A DNA stretch of 64,000 nt, taken from contig NZ_JACARC010000022.1 of assembly GCF_013386825.1 (NCBI RefSeq), positions 41,931 to 105,930 of the forward strand. The letters run 5' to 3'. Origin of the DNA: Pseudomonas sp. IPO3778. Lineage in GTDB: Bacteria > Pseudomonadota > Gammaproteobacteria > Pseudomonadales > Pseudomonadaceae. Position numbers and translations under genes: made by a program. The notes below the pieces were generated by a model. The model did not search any database. It saw only the letters and a list, made by a program, of their open reading frames with translations, and had not been told where the DNA came from. Positions 17,260-26,732 of the stretch are shown here, piece by piece; the stretch's first letter is position 1, and each line of letters starts with the position of its first letter.

Positions 17260-18560
17260 TTCATACCTCTCACATACGTAACCGCGACGCTAAAAGTAAA
17301 TAAAAAGTAAAGAAAATAGTTTATCGCAAACGCATACATCGAACCAATTAAACCAAATTGTGCGGTGAACCAATACACCAGGGCGACGTATGTCAAACCA
17401 AAAAAAATCTCTGAAAATAGAAACGTCTTCGTCATTGCCTTGGCCAACATTATAAATGACAGGATAAAAGAAGCCACCTTAATCACGTCACCTATTAGCT
17501 GAGGAGCGTACAGATACAGAGCATCTGCAAACTCATCCGAGAACAATATCCAAGTAATCAAATCGCGAAAGCAATAGATTCCGAGCGCTAGCGCGCTGAC
17601 CACAGGAATCAAATACTTATAGGCAGTTTTAATTTCCTCGATCAATTTCTTTTTATCATTGATTGCCGACAACTTAGGAAGGTAGTAAACACTGATAGCC
17701 ATCGTTATGAATAACAGATATGCCTCGGAAACTTTACTTACCGCCTGCCAATACCCTACTTGCTCCCAAGAGAAACGATCAGCCAAGATATTTCTCACCA
17801 TAATCTGCAAGAGCGGCGCCAGCAGTGCAGAAGTCAAGGTCATCAACGAGTAGCGGGATAGTTTTTTAACCTCCTGCTTGCTCCAGCTAAGCTTAAAATA
17901 GCCCCAACTAAAATAAGAACTTCTTCGAAAAAAAGTAAAGCTAATGATCAATAGGGCGGCCTGTGCCAGGAGGAACGCCAGTAACACACCATAAAGTTGG
18001 AAAAAATAGCCTAGTACCAAAGGCGCGAGAACACCAATCACCGCCCCACCGACATGAATAGCCGCAAGGCGTTTCACATCCATCATCCCGTTAACGATGG
18101 CGATAATGAGGTTATGCAACGCAACGAATATCTGTGCAAATGCAAGAATCACAATCAGGCTTTGATAACGAAGGTCACCCAGTAACCAGACCGTAATACG
18201 TTCGCTCAGAACAACAACCCCCACACACATCACGAGGGAGGAGACCAACGAAAAACAGAACGCAGAACTCAGCAGCGTTTTAACATAACCGTCCTGATCG
18301 CGGAATTCGGCCAAGTATTTAACAACACCCGGCCCAATGCCGCCGCCGGCGAACACCACCAACAAGGCAGTAAGGCTCATGAACTGTCCAAGTTGAGCGA
18401 CCCCTTCCGGCCCCGCCAGAACTGCAACCAGTTTCATAACCAGGAAACCGGAAAGCAGCCTTGCGAGCGTAGCAACGGACGTCAACACACCAGTACGTAA
18501 TATATTCAAGTTCGAAGCCAAACAGGTACTACATTGATAATTCTCAACTTGGGCATGCAC
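17256..18560 (-). CDS. wzx: Wzx-like O-antigen flippase
   Basis: A polytopic membrane protein of up to 434 residues with about 12 helices. It resembles WzxE-type polysaccharide translocases (strip ILRTGVLTSVATLARLLSGF at the N-terminus), which flip Und-PP-linked O-units to the periplasm. The start is uncertain. The annotated GTG at 18560 has no good ribosome binding site, and the similarity to relatives begins about 20 residues later, so a TTG or an overlapping internal start is possible. It follows fdtB by 24 bases and overlaps the GT2 gene. Confidence 0.82.
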   Translation of the reverse strand: MHAQVENYQCSTCLASNLNILRTGVLTSVATLARLLSGFLVMKLVAVLAGPEGVAQLGQFMSLTALLVVFAGGGIGPGVVKYLAEFRDQDGYVKTLLSSAFCFSLVSSLVMCVGVVVLSERITVWLLGDLRYQSLIVILAFAQIFVALHNLIIAIVNGMMDVKRLAAIHVGGAVIGVLAPLVLGYFFQLYGVLLAFLLAQAALLIISFTFFRRSSYFSWGYFKLSWSKQEVKKLSRYSLMTLTSALLAPLLQIMVRNILADRFSWEQVGYWQAVSKVSEAYLLFITMAISVYYLPKLSAINDKKKLIEEIKTAYKYLIPVVSALALGIYCFRDLITWILFSDEFADALYLYAPQLIGDVIKVASFILSFIMLAKAMTKTFLFSEIFFGLTYVALVYWFTAQFGLIGSMYAFAINYFLYFLFTFSVAVTYVRGMK

Positions 18561-18584
18561 AAGTCGAATACGGTATACACAGGA

Positions 18585-19685
18585 TCATGAAAACGCATTC
18601 AAACGACGAATAATGACGTCGATGTCTGTGGCAGATGTCGCAGTACTCAGAGGCAAACTCAGGACCTGCTTGTGTATCGCTTCAGTAATCGGATAAGACC
18701 GCCCCGAAAACTCTTGGTATGCATTTTGATGATGCACCGGTATCGGATAATGTATTAATGTTTGAATACCGTGCCCATGGAGGTACTCTTTCAACTCGTC
18801 GCGCCTATGGCTTTTGACAACGAAAAGATGCCATACATGCTGTTCCCGCCGGGTCACCGATGGGACTTCCAGAAGAGAATTTTCAATACCACCCATGTAT
18901 TGCTCAGCCCCTTCCCGCCTGACACTAACTTCGTGATCAAGATGACGCAATTTCACTCGTAACATTGCCGCCTGAATTTCATCCAGACGACTATTAACAC
19001 CTTTATATTGATTTTCGTATTTCTTGTAACTGCCGTAATTCCCCAAGGCACGAATAACTGACGCGAGTTCCGAATCGTTAGTCGTAACAGCCCCCCCGTC
19101 GCCCAGCGCGCCCAGATTTTTGCCGGGATAGAAGCTGAAACCCGAAGCGTGCCCCCAGCTGCCAGCACGGCGCCCATCGATACTCGCGCCATGGGCCTGC
19201 GCAGAATCTTCCAGCACCAGTAGTTCGTGCTTTTCAGCCAGCGCACATATTTCCGGCATATCCGCCAGAAGACCGTAGAGGTGCACAGCTAGAATGACTT
19301 TGGTCCGAGGTGTAATCGCGGCCGCAACGCAAGCAGGGGATAGGTTGAACGTCTTTTCGTCTGGCTCAACTAGCACAGGCACCAGACGATTTTCGGTAAT
19401 CGCCAAAATGCTTGCAATGTAGGTATTGGCCGGAACGATAACTTCATCGCCTTCCGCCAACTTCCCCATCTCCTTCCATGCCCTCAACGTCAACGTAAGA
19501 GCATCCAGGCCATTGGCAACACCGACACAATATCCTGCACCACAATAGTCCGCGAACTCCTGCTCAAAGCACGCAAGCTCGTTCCCGCCAATATACCAGC
19601 CCGAATCGATTACCCGCGAACACGCCTCTTTCAGCTCTTGAGCGTAGAGATTGTTTATTTTTTTCAAATTAAGAAATTCAATCAC
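18585..19685 (-). CDS. fdtB: FdtB-like PLP-dependent sugar aminotransferase
   Basis: A 366-residue DegT/DnrJ/EryC1/StrS aminotransferase that puts an amino group on C3 of a dTDP-3-keto-6-deoxyhexose, giving dTDP-Fuc3N or dTDP-Qui3N. The PLP lysine is K189 in [16 protein letters not shown], with the usual [10 protein letters not shown] strip before it. Its neighbours rmlA and the FdtA domain fit this pathway. It starts with GTG overlapping the previous stop (GTGA). Fuc3N and Qui3N cannot be told apart from this enzyme alone. Confidence 0.88.
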   Translation of the reverse strand: MIEFLNLKKINNLYAQELKEACSRVIDSGWYIGGNELACFEQEFADYCGAGYCVGVANGLDALTLTLRAWKEMGKLAEGDEVIVPANTYIASILAITENRLVPVLVEPDEKTFNLSPACVAAAITPRTKVILAVHLYGLLADMPEICALAEKHELLVLEDSAQAHGASIDGRRAGSWGHASGFSFYPGKNLGALGDGGAVTTNDSELASVIRALGNYGSYKKYENQYKGVNSRLDEIQAAMLRVKLRHLDHEVSVRREGAEQYMGGIENSLLEVPSVTRREQHVWHLFVVKSHRRDELKEYLHGHGIQTLIHYPIPVHHQNAYQEFSGRSYPITEAIHKQVLSLPLSTATSATDIDVIIRRLNAFS

Positions 19686-20620
19686 TTCAACGTAACCTCA
19701 TACGAATCAATGGTCATGCCACGCGCACCGAAACTTTCCTTCTGAGCCATCAGGCCGGCATTAAGGTACCGGCCTTGATCTTCAGTCGATATACCAAAAC
19801 TAAAATACTCAAATGCTTTAGATTGACTATCCTGAATACACGACTCGATAAGGTAGTCTAGGGCCCCTACCTCTTTACCTTCCTCATTGGTCGCCAGATA
19901 TTGTGTATGGACTACATTATTGAAGATGAACAACAATGCTGCCGCAAGCATTTCCCCTTCTCGCTCAACCGTCATTAGGGATATATTATCTGGAAACTTC
20001 GACGCTAACAGTTCCAACTCCTGCGCGGTGTGCACAGGGGTTGCATCGTGCTTTTGCAAAACCCCACTCAACAACCCCAAAAATCCATTCCAGTTGGAAG
20101 ATTTGGTAACGCATAAACTGTTCTTTTTTGCTCTAGCAATAAGCCACTTACGCCCTTTCGAGAGTTTCAATCGACGATTCAAACAAACGATGCTTGACAA
20201 GTCGCGGCGTACCAAATTGGCGCCAACTCTAAACAGGGCGTACAAATCTTCTTGTGCGCCTTGAATAGAAAAAATATACGGGATTGACTTATAAACAATT
20301 TTTGACAAGCCTTGCTCGCCAGCGAAAGAAACGATTGCATCGAAGCAACTCAAGACCGTATCGGCCTTTGTTTTTTGCGACAAGACCAACCCGCCGTAAG
20401 TCAAGCCACCGTGACTGGTAAGGATCTCTGACTTTCGCGACGCCGGCAAAACAGCGACTAATACATCGTCTTCATAGATCATCAAGGAAGCATCGATAAA
20501 CCGATCCGAGTGATACTCCATGAAATCTCTTTTAAAAAGAAACAGTGGCGTCTTGGATTCAGATATAAAACTGTCCCACTCCGACTTTTTTCCAGAGGTG
20601 TAAACCTCGCAGACTACCAC
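19682..20620 (-). CDS. GNAT/FemAB-like acyltransferase in the O-antigen locus
   Basis: A 312-residue protein that resembles two joined GNAT folds of the FemAB-like acetyltransferase group. Signs are the strip [10 protein letters not shown] in the first half and [19 protein letters not shown] with DYLIESCI in the second. Such proteins use acyl-CoA, or in some cases aminoacyl-tRNA, to acylate amino groups. Being translationally coupled to fdtB (four-base overlap), it is a good candidate to N-acylate the 3-amino sugar. The start is GTG, overlapping the preceding stop by seven bases. The substrate is inferred from context. Confidence 0.65.
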   Translation of the reverse strand: MVVCEVYTSGKKSEWDSFISESKTPLFLFKRDFMEYHSDRFIDASLMIYEDDVLVAVLPASRKSEILTSHGGLTYGGLVLSQKTKADTVLSCFDAIVSFAGEQGLSKIVYKSIPYIFSIQGAQEDLYALFRVGANLVRRDLSSIVCLNRRLKLSKGRKWLIARAKKNSLCVTKSSNWNGFLGLLSGVLQKHDATPVHTAQELELLASKFPDNISLMTVEREGEMLAAALLFIFNNVVHTQYLATNEEGKEVGALDYLIESCIQDSQSKAFEYFSFGISTEDQGRYLNAGLMAQKESFGARGMTIDSYEVTLK

Positions 20621-21531
20621 TCCAGCAACTCCGCCACACCAAAACCATCCGCACCCATATTGTTACCATTATAAAAACAATAGGTTCTATCTTTTACGAC
20701 CACGAGTCGGGGATAGCAAAGGTGCACAGAATCAAAACCCTCTTCAGAAAGTTGCAAGCCGAAGTCTTGGTCTTTACGCACCCAGTTCTTGCCATCCTCA
20801 GAGATAGCGACACCTGGAAAATAGTCTTCGCCTGATATGCCGCCTTTCGTATAGAACATGTAGTATTTATCGTCGTGCTTGTAGACCGAGGGCCTACCTA
20901 TACGATACTCGTCGCCTTCAACATCAATGCAGAGTAACTCTGACGCTGTAAAGAGCACGCCGTCAGCGGATTCTGTGTACCAGATATTGTAGTTAGGATA
21001 GTGTTTCTCTTTGATTAATTGCCAGGAATCCCCAACAGCATACCAAACTTTCCAAACACCCTTCTCAAATAGAACAGAATGTATCGCGCGTATGGTAGTT
21101 CCACCATTCGCACGATCCATGACGGGCGCCTCGGAAATACGCTGGAACGTTAGTCCACCATCAGTGCTTTCAGCAAGCCCCGTAAAGGCAAGAAACTTGG
21201 CGCGCTTGACCAACTGGAAGCCGACGTAATACATCCTCAGGATGCCACCGTATTTAACGACGTCCCCCAGAATCACTCCATTATCATCAAAGCACCCATC
21301 GCGACCGCGATCCAATACCGGTGCTTCAGAGACGCCCAGCACCTGCGTTGGATCATGAGCGCTGACATCCACATAACCAATCCTGCTTATGCCCTCCTCA
21401 TCACGGAAGCCTGCATAAACACGAATGACATCTTCATTCAACAGAATTGGTGTGGGAGTTAGCGCAGAATTTTTTTTCCAATCGTTACTTCCCGATTGAG
21501 AAAAAACAAGGCCCAGTTTATTCCATTTCAT
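20614..21531 (-). CDS. Five-bladed beta-propeller, GH43/GH130-like protein
   Basis: A 305-residue protein with no signal peptide. Aromatic beta-strand repeats recur about every 50-60 residues: VYAGFRDEEG, MYYVGFQ, VWYAVGD, MFYTKGG, CFYNGNN. This is the rhythm of five-bladed glycosidase or phosphorylase propellers. I cannot identify catalytic acid residues with confidence. It lies inside the sugar-nucleotide part of the operon, between the PglD-like and GNAT genes. A cytoplasmic glycoside-active or sugar-transferring enzyme for O-unit building is possible. GAGGGCGG precedes the ATG. Confidence 0.6.
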   Translation of the reverse strand: MKWNKLGLVFSQSGSNDWKKNSALTPTPILLNEDVIRVYAGFRDEEGISRIGYVDVSAHDPTQVLGVSEAPVLDRGRDGCFDDNGVILGDVVKYGGILRMYYVGFQLVKRAKFLAFTGLAESTDGGLTFQRISEAPVMDRANGGTTIRAIHSVLFEKGVWKVWYAVGDSWQLIKEKHYPNYNIWYTESADGVLFTASELLCIDVEGDEYRIGRPSVYKHDDKYYMFYTKGGISGEDYFPGVAISEDGKNWVRKDQDFGLQLSEEGFDSVHLCYPRLVVVKDRTYCFYNGNNMGADGFGVAELLEW

Positions 21532-21541
21532 AGGTCCGCCC

Positions 21542-22216
21542 TCACAACTTCACACTGAACGAACTTTTTTTGGGCATTTCTTTCGCGGGTGCACCGTAGT
21601 AAATACGCTCAGGCTCTTTAAGGCTCTTTGAAACCAGTGCACCCGATGCAACGATACAGTCGCGCGCAACGGTAACATGGTCGTTAAATGTCGAGTTAAC
21701 CCCCAGAAAACTGGAATTACCAATTCGACAGTACCCCGACACGACAACATGTGACGAAAGAAAGCAATTATCTTCTATTACTGTACGGTGGCCGATATGA
21801 TTACCACTCCAGAGAATGACGTTATTGCCAATCTCCACGAACGGTTGAACTGTATTATCTTCAAAAATAAAGCAATTTTCACCGACCTTCACGTTCCGCC
21901 AAACAAACGCACGGGAGCTTATATAGGTTGCGCAGACATAACCCAACTCTTTCACCGCCAGGTACAGCCGTGTTCTCAAACGATTCAATTGCGACGCAGG
22001 AATAGCAACAAAAGCTTCAAATTGAGAGGCCGGAAAATGCTCTTGAATTTCTTCGAACGGAACAATTGGCAGATCATACAATGTGACATTTTCCATATGA
22101 TCACGTTCAACAGCGAAACCGACAACCTCATAAGATGAGTCAAAGGTAAAGTACTCATAAGCGATCATAGCCAGTTCACCTGCTCCTACAATCACTACCT
22201 TTTTAAGCTTGTCCAT
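21542..22216 (-). CDS. PglD/NeuD-like sugar N- or O-acetyltransferase
   Basis: A 224-residue protein with an N-terminal Rossmann-like domain (VVIVGAGELAMIAYEYF) that binds the nucleotide sugar, and a C-terminal left-handed beta-helix (hexapeptide repeats such as VKVGENCFIFEDN and IGNNVILWSGNHIG). A catalytic-type His sits in NHIGHRTVIEDNC. This is the architecture of PglD and NeuD enzymes that acetylate amino sugars. It overlaps the end of the rmlC-fdtA fusion gene by 14 bases. It competes with the GNAT-like and hexapeptide proteins as the enzyme that acetylates the FdtB product. Confidence 0.78.
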   Translation of the reverse strand: MDKLKKVVIVGAGELAMIAYEYFTFDSSYEVVGFAVERDHMENVTLYDLPIVPFEEIQEHFPASQFEAFVAIPASQLNRLRTRLYLAVKELGYVCATYISSRAFVWRNVKVGENCFIFEDNTVQPFVEIGNNVILWSGNHIGHRTVIEDNCFLSSHVVVSGYCRIGNSSFLGVNSTFNDHVTVARDCIVASGALVSKSLKEPERIYYGAPAKEMPKKSSFSVKL

Positions 22217-23183
22217 TCCTGACCTCTTTAATGAATTGATCGTAATTTCTTATGTAATCCGACTCATCATAATGTTCGCTGGCGAATACCATCAATACGC
22301 AATCCTCGCTAAACTCATGCATCTCACGCCATATCATATTCCTAATGATCAACGCCTTGCTGCTTGAGTCCAGCCATATCGCCTGCTTGGTAACTCCGTC
22401 GTCGATGATCATTTTACAACGACCCGACACGCAAATGGCCATTTGCTCAAGTCGCCGGTGCGCGTGAAACCCACGATTTACGTCGGACTGGGTACCAAAT
22501 ATATAGTAAGCCCGTTTAATCGCGAATGGGATATTCTGGCCCTGCTCAAGAGCTATCAAACTGCCACGCTCATCACCAATCACGCGCAGGTCGACGAGTT
22601 CAATTGAACCGTGGCGAAACTCTGAATGACGCTCAGCCGTCGTCAGTAAAGGCGCTGCAGCATCTTTGGAGTTTATTAATGCCTCTTGAATAGCCGGCCA
22701 GGAAATTCCAATTTCTGGATCATCCCATCGAATACTTCGCTCAGACGCTTGATGATAAACATCAGTTGTTTTATACAGAAAATGCGTATCGTCTTCCAAT
22801 GCCATAAAGCCATGCGCGAAGCCTTCTGGAATCCATAACATTCGCCGGTTGGCTTCGCTCAACTCAACGCCCACCCACTGGCCAAACGTTGCGGACTCGC
22901 GACGTATATCAACGACAACATCATACGCGGAGCCACGCGTCACTCTGACCAACTTTCCTTGGGCGTGAGGCGGCAGTTGGTAATGCAACCCTCGGATCAC
23001 TCCTTTTTTAGAACACGAATGGTTGTCCTGAATGAAAGCACGTGGAATGGGCAATTCCAGCTCTTTGAGAGCCTTGTGAAAAGCGGGCTCATTGAAACTT
23101 TCGAAAAACCAGCCACGCTCATCCGTAAACACTGTGGGCTCGATGATCACAACGTCTGAAATAGAAGTTCGCGACAGTTTCAT
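22203..23183 (-). CDS. Fused RmlC-like epimerase and FdtA-like 3,4-ketoisomerase
   Basis: A 326-residue two-domain cupin protein. Residues 1-180 are RmlC-like (dTDP-4-keto-6-deoxyglucose 3,5-epimerase), with GVIRGLHYQ (H67), LYKTTDVY (Y137/Y143) and [10 protein letters not shown]. Residues 193-326 are WxcM/FdtA-like, with [12 protein letters not shown] (H230, H232) and CVSGRCKM, the 3,4-ketoisomerase signature. The C-terminal domain would convert dTDP-4-keto- to dTDP-3-keto-6-deoxyhexose for FdtB. The N-terminal domain seems to keep its active-site residues, so either the product is an L-sugar, the strain also makes rhamnose precursors, or the domain is structural. It overlaps rmlA and the PglD-like gene. 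Confidence 0.85.
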   Translation of the reverse strand: MKLSRTSISDVVIIEPTVFTDERGWFFESFNEPAFHKALKELELPIPRAFIQDNHSCSKKGVIRGLHYQLPPHAQGKLVRVTRGSAYDVVVDIRRESATFGQWVGVELSEANRRMLWIPEGFAHGFMALEDDTHFLYKTTDVYHQASERSIRWDDPEIGISWPAIQEALINSKDAAAPLLTTAERHSEFRHGSIELVDLRVIGDERGSLIALEQGQNIPFAIKRAYYIFGTQSDVNRGFHAHRRLEQMAICVSGRCKMIIDDGVTKQAIWLDSSSKALIIRNMIWREMHEFSEDCVLMVFASEHYDESDYIRNYDQFIKEVRNGQA

Positions 23184-24073
23184 ACTTCTGAATCCTCAAC
23201 TAGCAGGCCCTGTAAATACTGCCCATAACCCGTTTTTTTTAGTTTTTCGGCCTGCTCGGCGAGTTGCTCACGTGTTATCCAGCCGCTGCGAAAGGCGATT
23301 TCTTCAAGGCATGCAACCTTCAACCCCTGCCTGTGCTCAATGGTATGAACAAACTGGCTCGCTTCCAGCAACGACTCATGGGTACCCGTGTCGAGCCAAG
23401 CAAAACCTCGCCCCAATATCTCCACAGTCAACGATTTATCATTGAGATAGGCCAGGTTCACGTCGGTGATTTCAAGTTCGCCACGATCAGAAGGCTTGAT
23501 GTTTTTGGCAATCTCGACCACACGATTATCATAAAAGTACAAGCCCGTTACAGCATAGTTTGATTTAGGATTATTAGGCTTTTCTTCAATGCTTAGCGCA
23601 CGCCCACCCGCGTCAAACTCAACCACACCAAAACGTTCAGGATCAGATACATGATAGCCAAATACGGTAGCACCTGACTCCCGGGACATGGCCGAGCGCA
23701 GATTGTCAGAAAAGTGCTGACCATAAAAAATGTTGTCGCCCAAGATCAAGCAACAAGGATCATTACCGATAAAATCCTCACCTATTAAAAACGCTTGAGC
23801 CAAGCCATCTGGGCTTGGCTGCTCAGCGTAAGTGAACTGAATGCCATATTGACTCCCGTCACCCAGTAACTTCTTGAAACAAGGAAGATCCTCTGGTGTG
23901 GATATGATCAAGATTTCACGCATCCCGGCGAGCATCAGCACAGACAATGGGTAAAAAATCATCGGCTTGTCAAAAATTGGAAGCATTTGCTTCGAAACCC
24001 CCAATGTCAGGGGGTGCAGGCGCGTACCAGAGCCGCCGGCGAGAATGATGCCTTTGCGTTTGATGACCGTCAT
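23180..24073 (-). CDS. rmlA: RmlA, glucose-1-phosphate thymidylyltransferase
   Basis: A 297-residue nucleotidyltransferase that makes dTDP-glucose from dTTP and glucose-1-phosphate, the first step for all dTDP-deoxysugars. Visible motifs are [10 protein letters not shown] at the N-terminus, LGDNIFYG and [11 protein letters not shown]. The start at 24073 (MTVIKRKG) follows GGAAG and gives the standard length. The frame stays open for 58 more codons upstream but without family similarity. It overlaps the rmlC-fdtA fusion by four bases. rmlB and rmlD, its usual partners, are absent here, so dTDP-glucose 4,6-dehydratase must be encoded elsewhere. Confidence 0.95.
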   Translation of the reverse strand: MTVIKRKGIILAGGSGTRLHPLTLGVSKQMLPIFDKPMIFYPLSVLMLAGMREILIISTPEDLPCFKKLLGDGSQYGIQFTYAEQPSPDGLAQAFLIGEDFIGNDPCCLILGDNIFYGQHFSDNLRSAMSRESGATVFGYHVSDPERFGVVEFDAGGRALSIEEKPNNPKSNYAVTGLYFYDNRVVEIAKNIKPSDRGELEITDVNLAYLNDKSLTVEILGRGFAWLDTGTHESLLEASQFVHTIEHRQGLKVACLEEIAFRSGWITREQLAEQAEKLKKTGYGQYLQGLLVEDSEV

Positions 24074-24481
24074 GTGTCTAACACTTCCTTTAACATCCAG
24101 ATAACGCCACCTTGCCATCCAGGCAGATGAGCGGAAGAATTCACGTACACGCTCGATATTGAATCGTGAACTCAATGCCCCACGTACCAGCATCACGTCT
24201 TTTTCGCAGACGCCAGCCACCCGGTAAAGCCAGCTCACGCGGTGCATCGAGCGTCGACGATCACAATATTTGCAGTTACGTCAGCGTCGGTAACTCTTAT
24301 TTTGGTCTGCTTCGCTGCGGCGCTCTCACTGCGGCGGCTTCCGACATCGGGCATGACCGGCAAGGCCAACACGACCAGTAATAGCTGCCTGCCAGCGTTG
24401 GATGTATAAGGACCTGACGAGTTCCGCGCCGCTGGAAAATCCCCGGCTAAATCCAGTCAATCCGCGCCATGAGAGCGAAAA
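24074..24481. other. Gap between wzz and rmlA
   Basis: About 400 bases. Part of it is an open extension of the rmlA frame with no family similarity, and the rest has no convincing gene. It probably holds a second promoter for the O-antigen genes. I could not define -35/-10 elements or a JUMPstart/ops motif. Confidence 0.45.
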
Positions 24482-25828
24482 TTAACGCTGTTCATTCGTG
24501 CCAGGAATAGATGCCACCCTGGAGGCCCCCAAAACTGCGTAAGGGCTGGTCATATTATCAACCGATCTGGCTCGAAAAGGGTGGCGGAGCAGAGCAACGG
24601 TCAATCCGAGAATAAGCCCAAAGAACGCACCCAGTATCAATATCATGATTTTTTTCGGCTTGATGGGGCCTAGCGGCTCCAAGGCCTTTTTATCAATCGT
24701 CACCAAACTCAATCGGCTCATATCAATATTCAGATTACGAAGACGGGCCTGCTCGGCGCGCAAAGGCTGGACGCCACTGAGAAAAATATCTTCATTTTTT
24801 CGCTGATTCAGTATTTCAACTTCGCGGTTGGCTTTCAGCAATTGCAACTCCCGCGCAATTTGAGCAATACGGCCTTCTGTGAAATCGTCGGACGTCCTCT
24901 TGCGCAATGCCACGCGCTCGGCCTCAAGCGCTTCCACCCCCATGAAATAAAGTGGGATTTGCTGATTGTTAATCTCGGTACGCATCACACTGGAAGTACC
25001 AGGACGGTCACTGTCTCCGAGTGAGCTCGGGGTGGTGGGCTTCTTGATATTCAGAACTTTGGCAATTGCGATGGCCTCGTCCAATTGAGCTATTCTGTCA
25101 GAACGAAGTGTCTTCAACTGTGTACGCAGCGCTTTCAACTCATCCTGCAACTGAGATCGGCGTAGTTCGTCAGATTCACGAAGCAACGCTATCTTTCCGC
25201 CCTTTTCCGACTCATAGCTAGAGCGCGCCGCATCGAGTTTTCCGCTCAATTCATTCAGTCGGTTTTTAATGATCACGCGCATATCACCGGCGACCTGCTC
25301 ACGCTCCAGTGCAATCGCATAGTTTATAAATCCATTAAGAATAGCGACCCCATCAACCCCTTGGTCATAGTCCATATCCAGTCTGATATATGAACTCAAC
25401 AAATCTGTTTGCTTGGGATCGGGCAACTTCAAATTGATTGAGTTGCGATTGAATTCTTCAAAGCTCTGCTCCAAAGTGCGCCCCGGCTGTACAAACGCTT
25501 GGAACAGATTTTGATTAGCGCGAAAAAAGCCCAAGCGGGTTTCGTAGGACTCTAAAGAGGCCCCTACACGTACAAGCGCTGCGGCGGGCGGAAGTTGGTA
25601 CACCTCAGAACGATTAAGGGCATCAAGCTCATTAATCGCCGCAGGGCGTAGTATGCTACTGACGTGATACACGGGCTTTGCCAGGAAAGCGTAGGCTGCC
25701 GCAAGGAAAAATGTGGAAACTGCAATACCGGCAATTAGCCATCTTTGCCGCCAAACACTATCGAACAACGCTGCTATATCTATTTCGTCGGAGGGTGGAA
25801 CTGGTGGCACGCGGAAATTACTACTCAC
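24482..25828 (-). CDS. wzz: Wzz-type O-antigen chain-length regulator
   Basis: A 448-residue polysaccharide co-polymerase that sets the modal O-chain length with Wzy in the inner membrane. There are two membrane segments (about residues 30-52 and 395-417), with a long periplasmic coiled-coil-rich domain between them. The Pro-rich PLGPIKPKK strip before the second segment is the family mark. It starts with GTG. The length is typical of the long pseudomonad Wzz1. It is the first gene of the O-antigen locus, downstream of the ihfB-lapA-like pair. Confidence 0.92.
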   Translation of the reverse strand: MSSNFRVPPVPPSDEIDIAALFDSVWRQRWLIAGIAVSTFFLAAAYAFLAKPVYHVSSILRPAAINELDALNRSEVYQLPPAAALVRVGASLESYETRLGFFRANQNLFQAFVQPGRTLEQSFEEFNRNSINLKLPDPKQTDLLSSYIRLDMDYDQGVDGVAILNGFINYAIALEREQVAGDMRVIIKNRLNELSGKLDAARSSYESEKGGKIALLRESDELRRSQLQDELKALRTQLKTLRSDRIAQLDEAIAIAKVLNIKKPTTPSSLGDSDRPGTSSVMRTEINNQQIPLYFMGVEALEAERVALRKRTSDDFTEGRIAQIARELQLLKANREVEILNQRKNEDIFLSGVQPLRAEQARLRNLNIDMSRLSLVTIDKKALEPLGPIKPKKIMILILGAFFGLILGLTVALLRHPFRARSVDNMTSPYAVLGASRVASIPGTNEQR

Positions 25829-26171
25829 AACAAAAACCTGCCTTCAAAAAAGAAACTGCGGGCTCGTTATGCAAACAATTTTGTGGATTTTTTAACAAAA
25901 ACTATGAGCCCAAGACCAAGCGTCGCTGCGAGGTTTGATGCACACAAAAATGCCTGTTATCGAGAACTGGGAGCATTTTGCCATCTTGGTCGTACATTAC
26001 AAGCGCCAATATAGCCGCGGCCCATTAGCTAATACGCTAAAAATGAGCCTGGAAACGAAAAAAAACGGGCAAACACGAACAGCTTTTCGCAGGATCAGTG
26101 GCAGACGTTTAGCAGAGCCATTACTGATGCGCCCGTCTAAAATACATAGTAAGCCTGGCTATCGGTAATAT
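25829..26171. promoter_or_regulatory. Probable promoter region of the O-antigen locus
   Basis: A 343-base AT-rich gap with no gene. By position it should carry the wzz/O-antigen promoter and the end of the ihfB transcript. I looked for the GGCGGTAG ops core on the minus strand and did not see it. A GGGCTC/GAGCCC pair around 25860 and 25910 could form a loose hairpin. Confidence 0.4.
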
Positions 26172-26411
26172 TCACGCCAATCGCGCTCTCTTGCCTCGTC
26201 CATATCGAGCAAAAGTTCCAGTAAGGACTGGCCCGATTAACATTCCTATAATCAGTCCAATCACCACGAACACCGAAACCGGTAGCTGTGGCGTGCGCCA
26301 TCCAAAAAACGACAAGGCAATGCCTTGCTGATTTTCCAGCACAAACGCCAAAACTCCCAGCGCGATAATCAATACAATCAGCACCACTACAACGCGCTTA
26401 ACCCCACGCAT
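26172..26411 (-). CDS. LapA/DUF1049-domain small membrane protein
   Basis: A 79-residue protein with two membrane helices (about residues 5-24 and 42-63) and a basic C-terminus (RYGRGKRARLA). The hinge between the helices (ENQQGIALSFFGWRTPQLPVSVFV) is characteristic of the lipopolysaccharide assembly protein A domain (LapA/YciS), which in E. coli works with LapB to tune LpxC turnover. A lapB gene is not adjacent. It follows ihfB by 24 bases, with GGAGAAGG before the ATG. It is not related to the LapA adhesin. Confidence 0.82.
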   Translation of the reverse strand: MRGVKRVVVVLIVLIIALGVLAFVLENQQGIALSFFGWRTPQLPVSVFVVIGLIIGMLIGPVLTGTFARYGRGKRARLA

Positions 26412-26435
26412 AACCTTCTCCTACCCCAAAAACAC

Positions 26436-26732
26436 TCAGACGCCTTCTTCCTCGTCTTCGTTCACCCGATCCCGCAATTCCTTGCCCGGCTTAAAGTGAG
26501 GCACGAATTTGCCATCGAGGCTAACGGACTGCCCAGTCTTCGGGTTACGGCCTACACGCGGCGCACGGTAATGCAGCGAGAAACTACCAAACCCACGAAT
26601 CTCGATCCGATCCCCGGTAGCCAGACACTGGGACATCTGCTCAAGCATGGTCTTGATGGCCAGCTCCACATCCTTGGATGAGAGCAGCCCTTGATGGGTG
26701 ACAATTCGTTCGATCAACTCCGACTTCGTCAT
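26436..26732 (-). CDS. ihfB: Integration host factor subunit beta
   Basis: A 98-residue HU/IHF-family DNA-bending protein and partner of IhfA. The N-terminal [10 protein letters not shown], the [20 protein letters not shown] arm with the intercalating Pro, and the [12 protein letters not shown] end are all present. It binds and bends DNA at promoters and recombination sites. The position between rpsA and wzz is the same as himD in P. aeruginosa. GAAGGGA precedes the ATG. Confidence 0.97.
   Translation of the reverse strand: MTKSELIERIVTHQGLLSSKDVELAIKTMLEQMSQCLATGDRIEIRGFGSFSLHYRAPRVGRNPKTGQSVSLDGKFVPHFKPGKELRDRVNEDEEEGV

Noticed and set aside
24074..24247. 58-codon in-frame extension of RmlA
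   Set aside because: A good GGAAG site and standard length support the start at 24073. The extension has no similarity to thymidylyltransferases.
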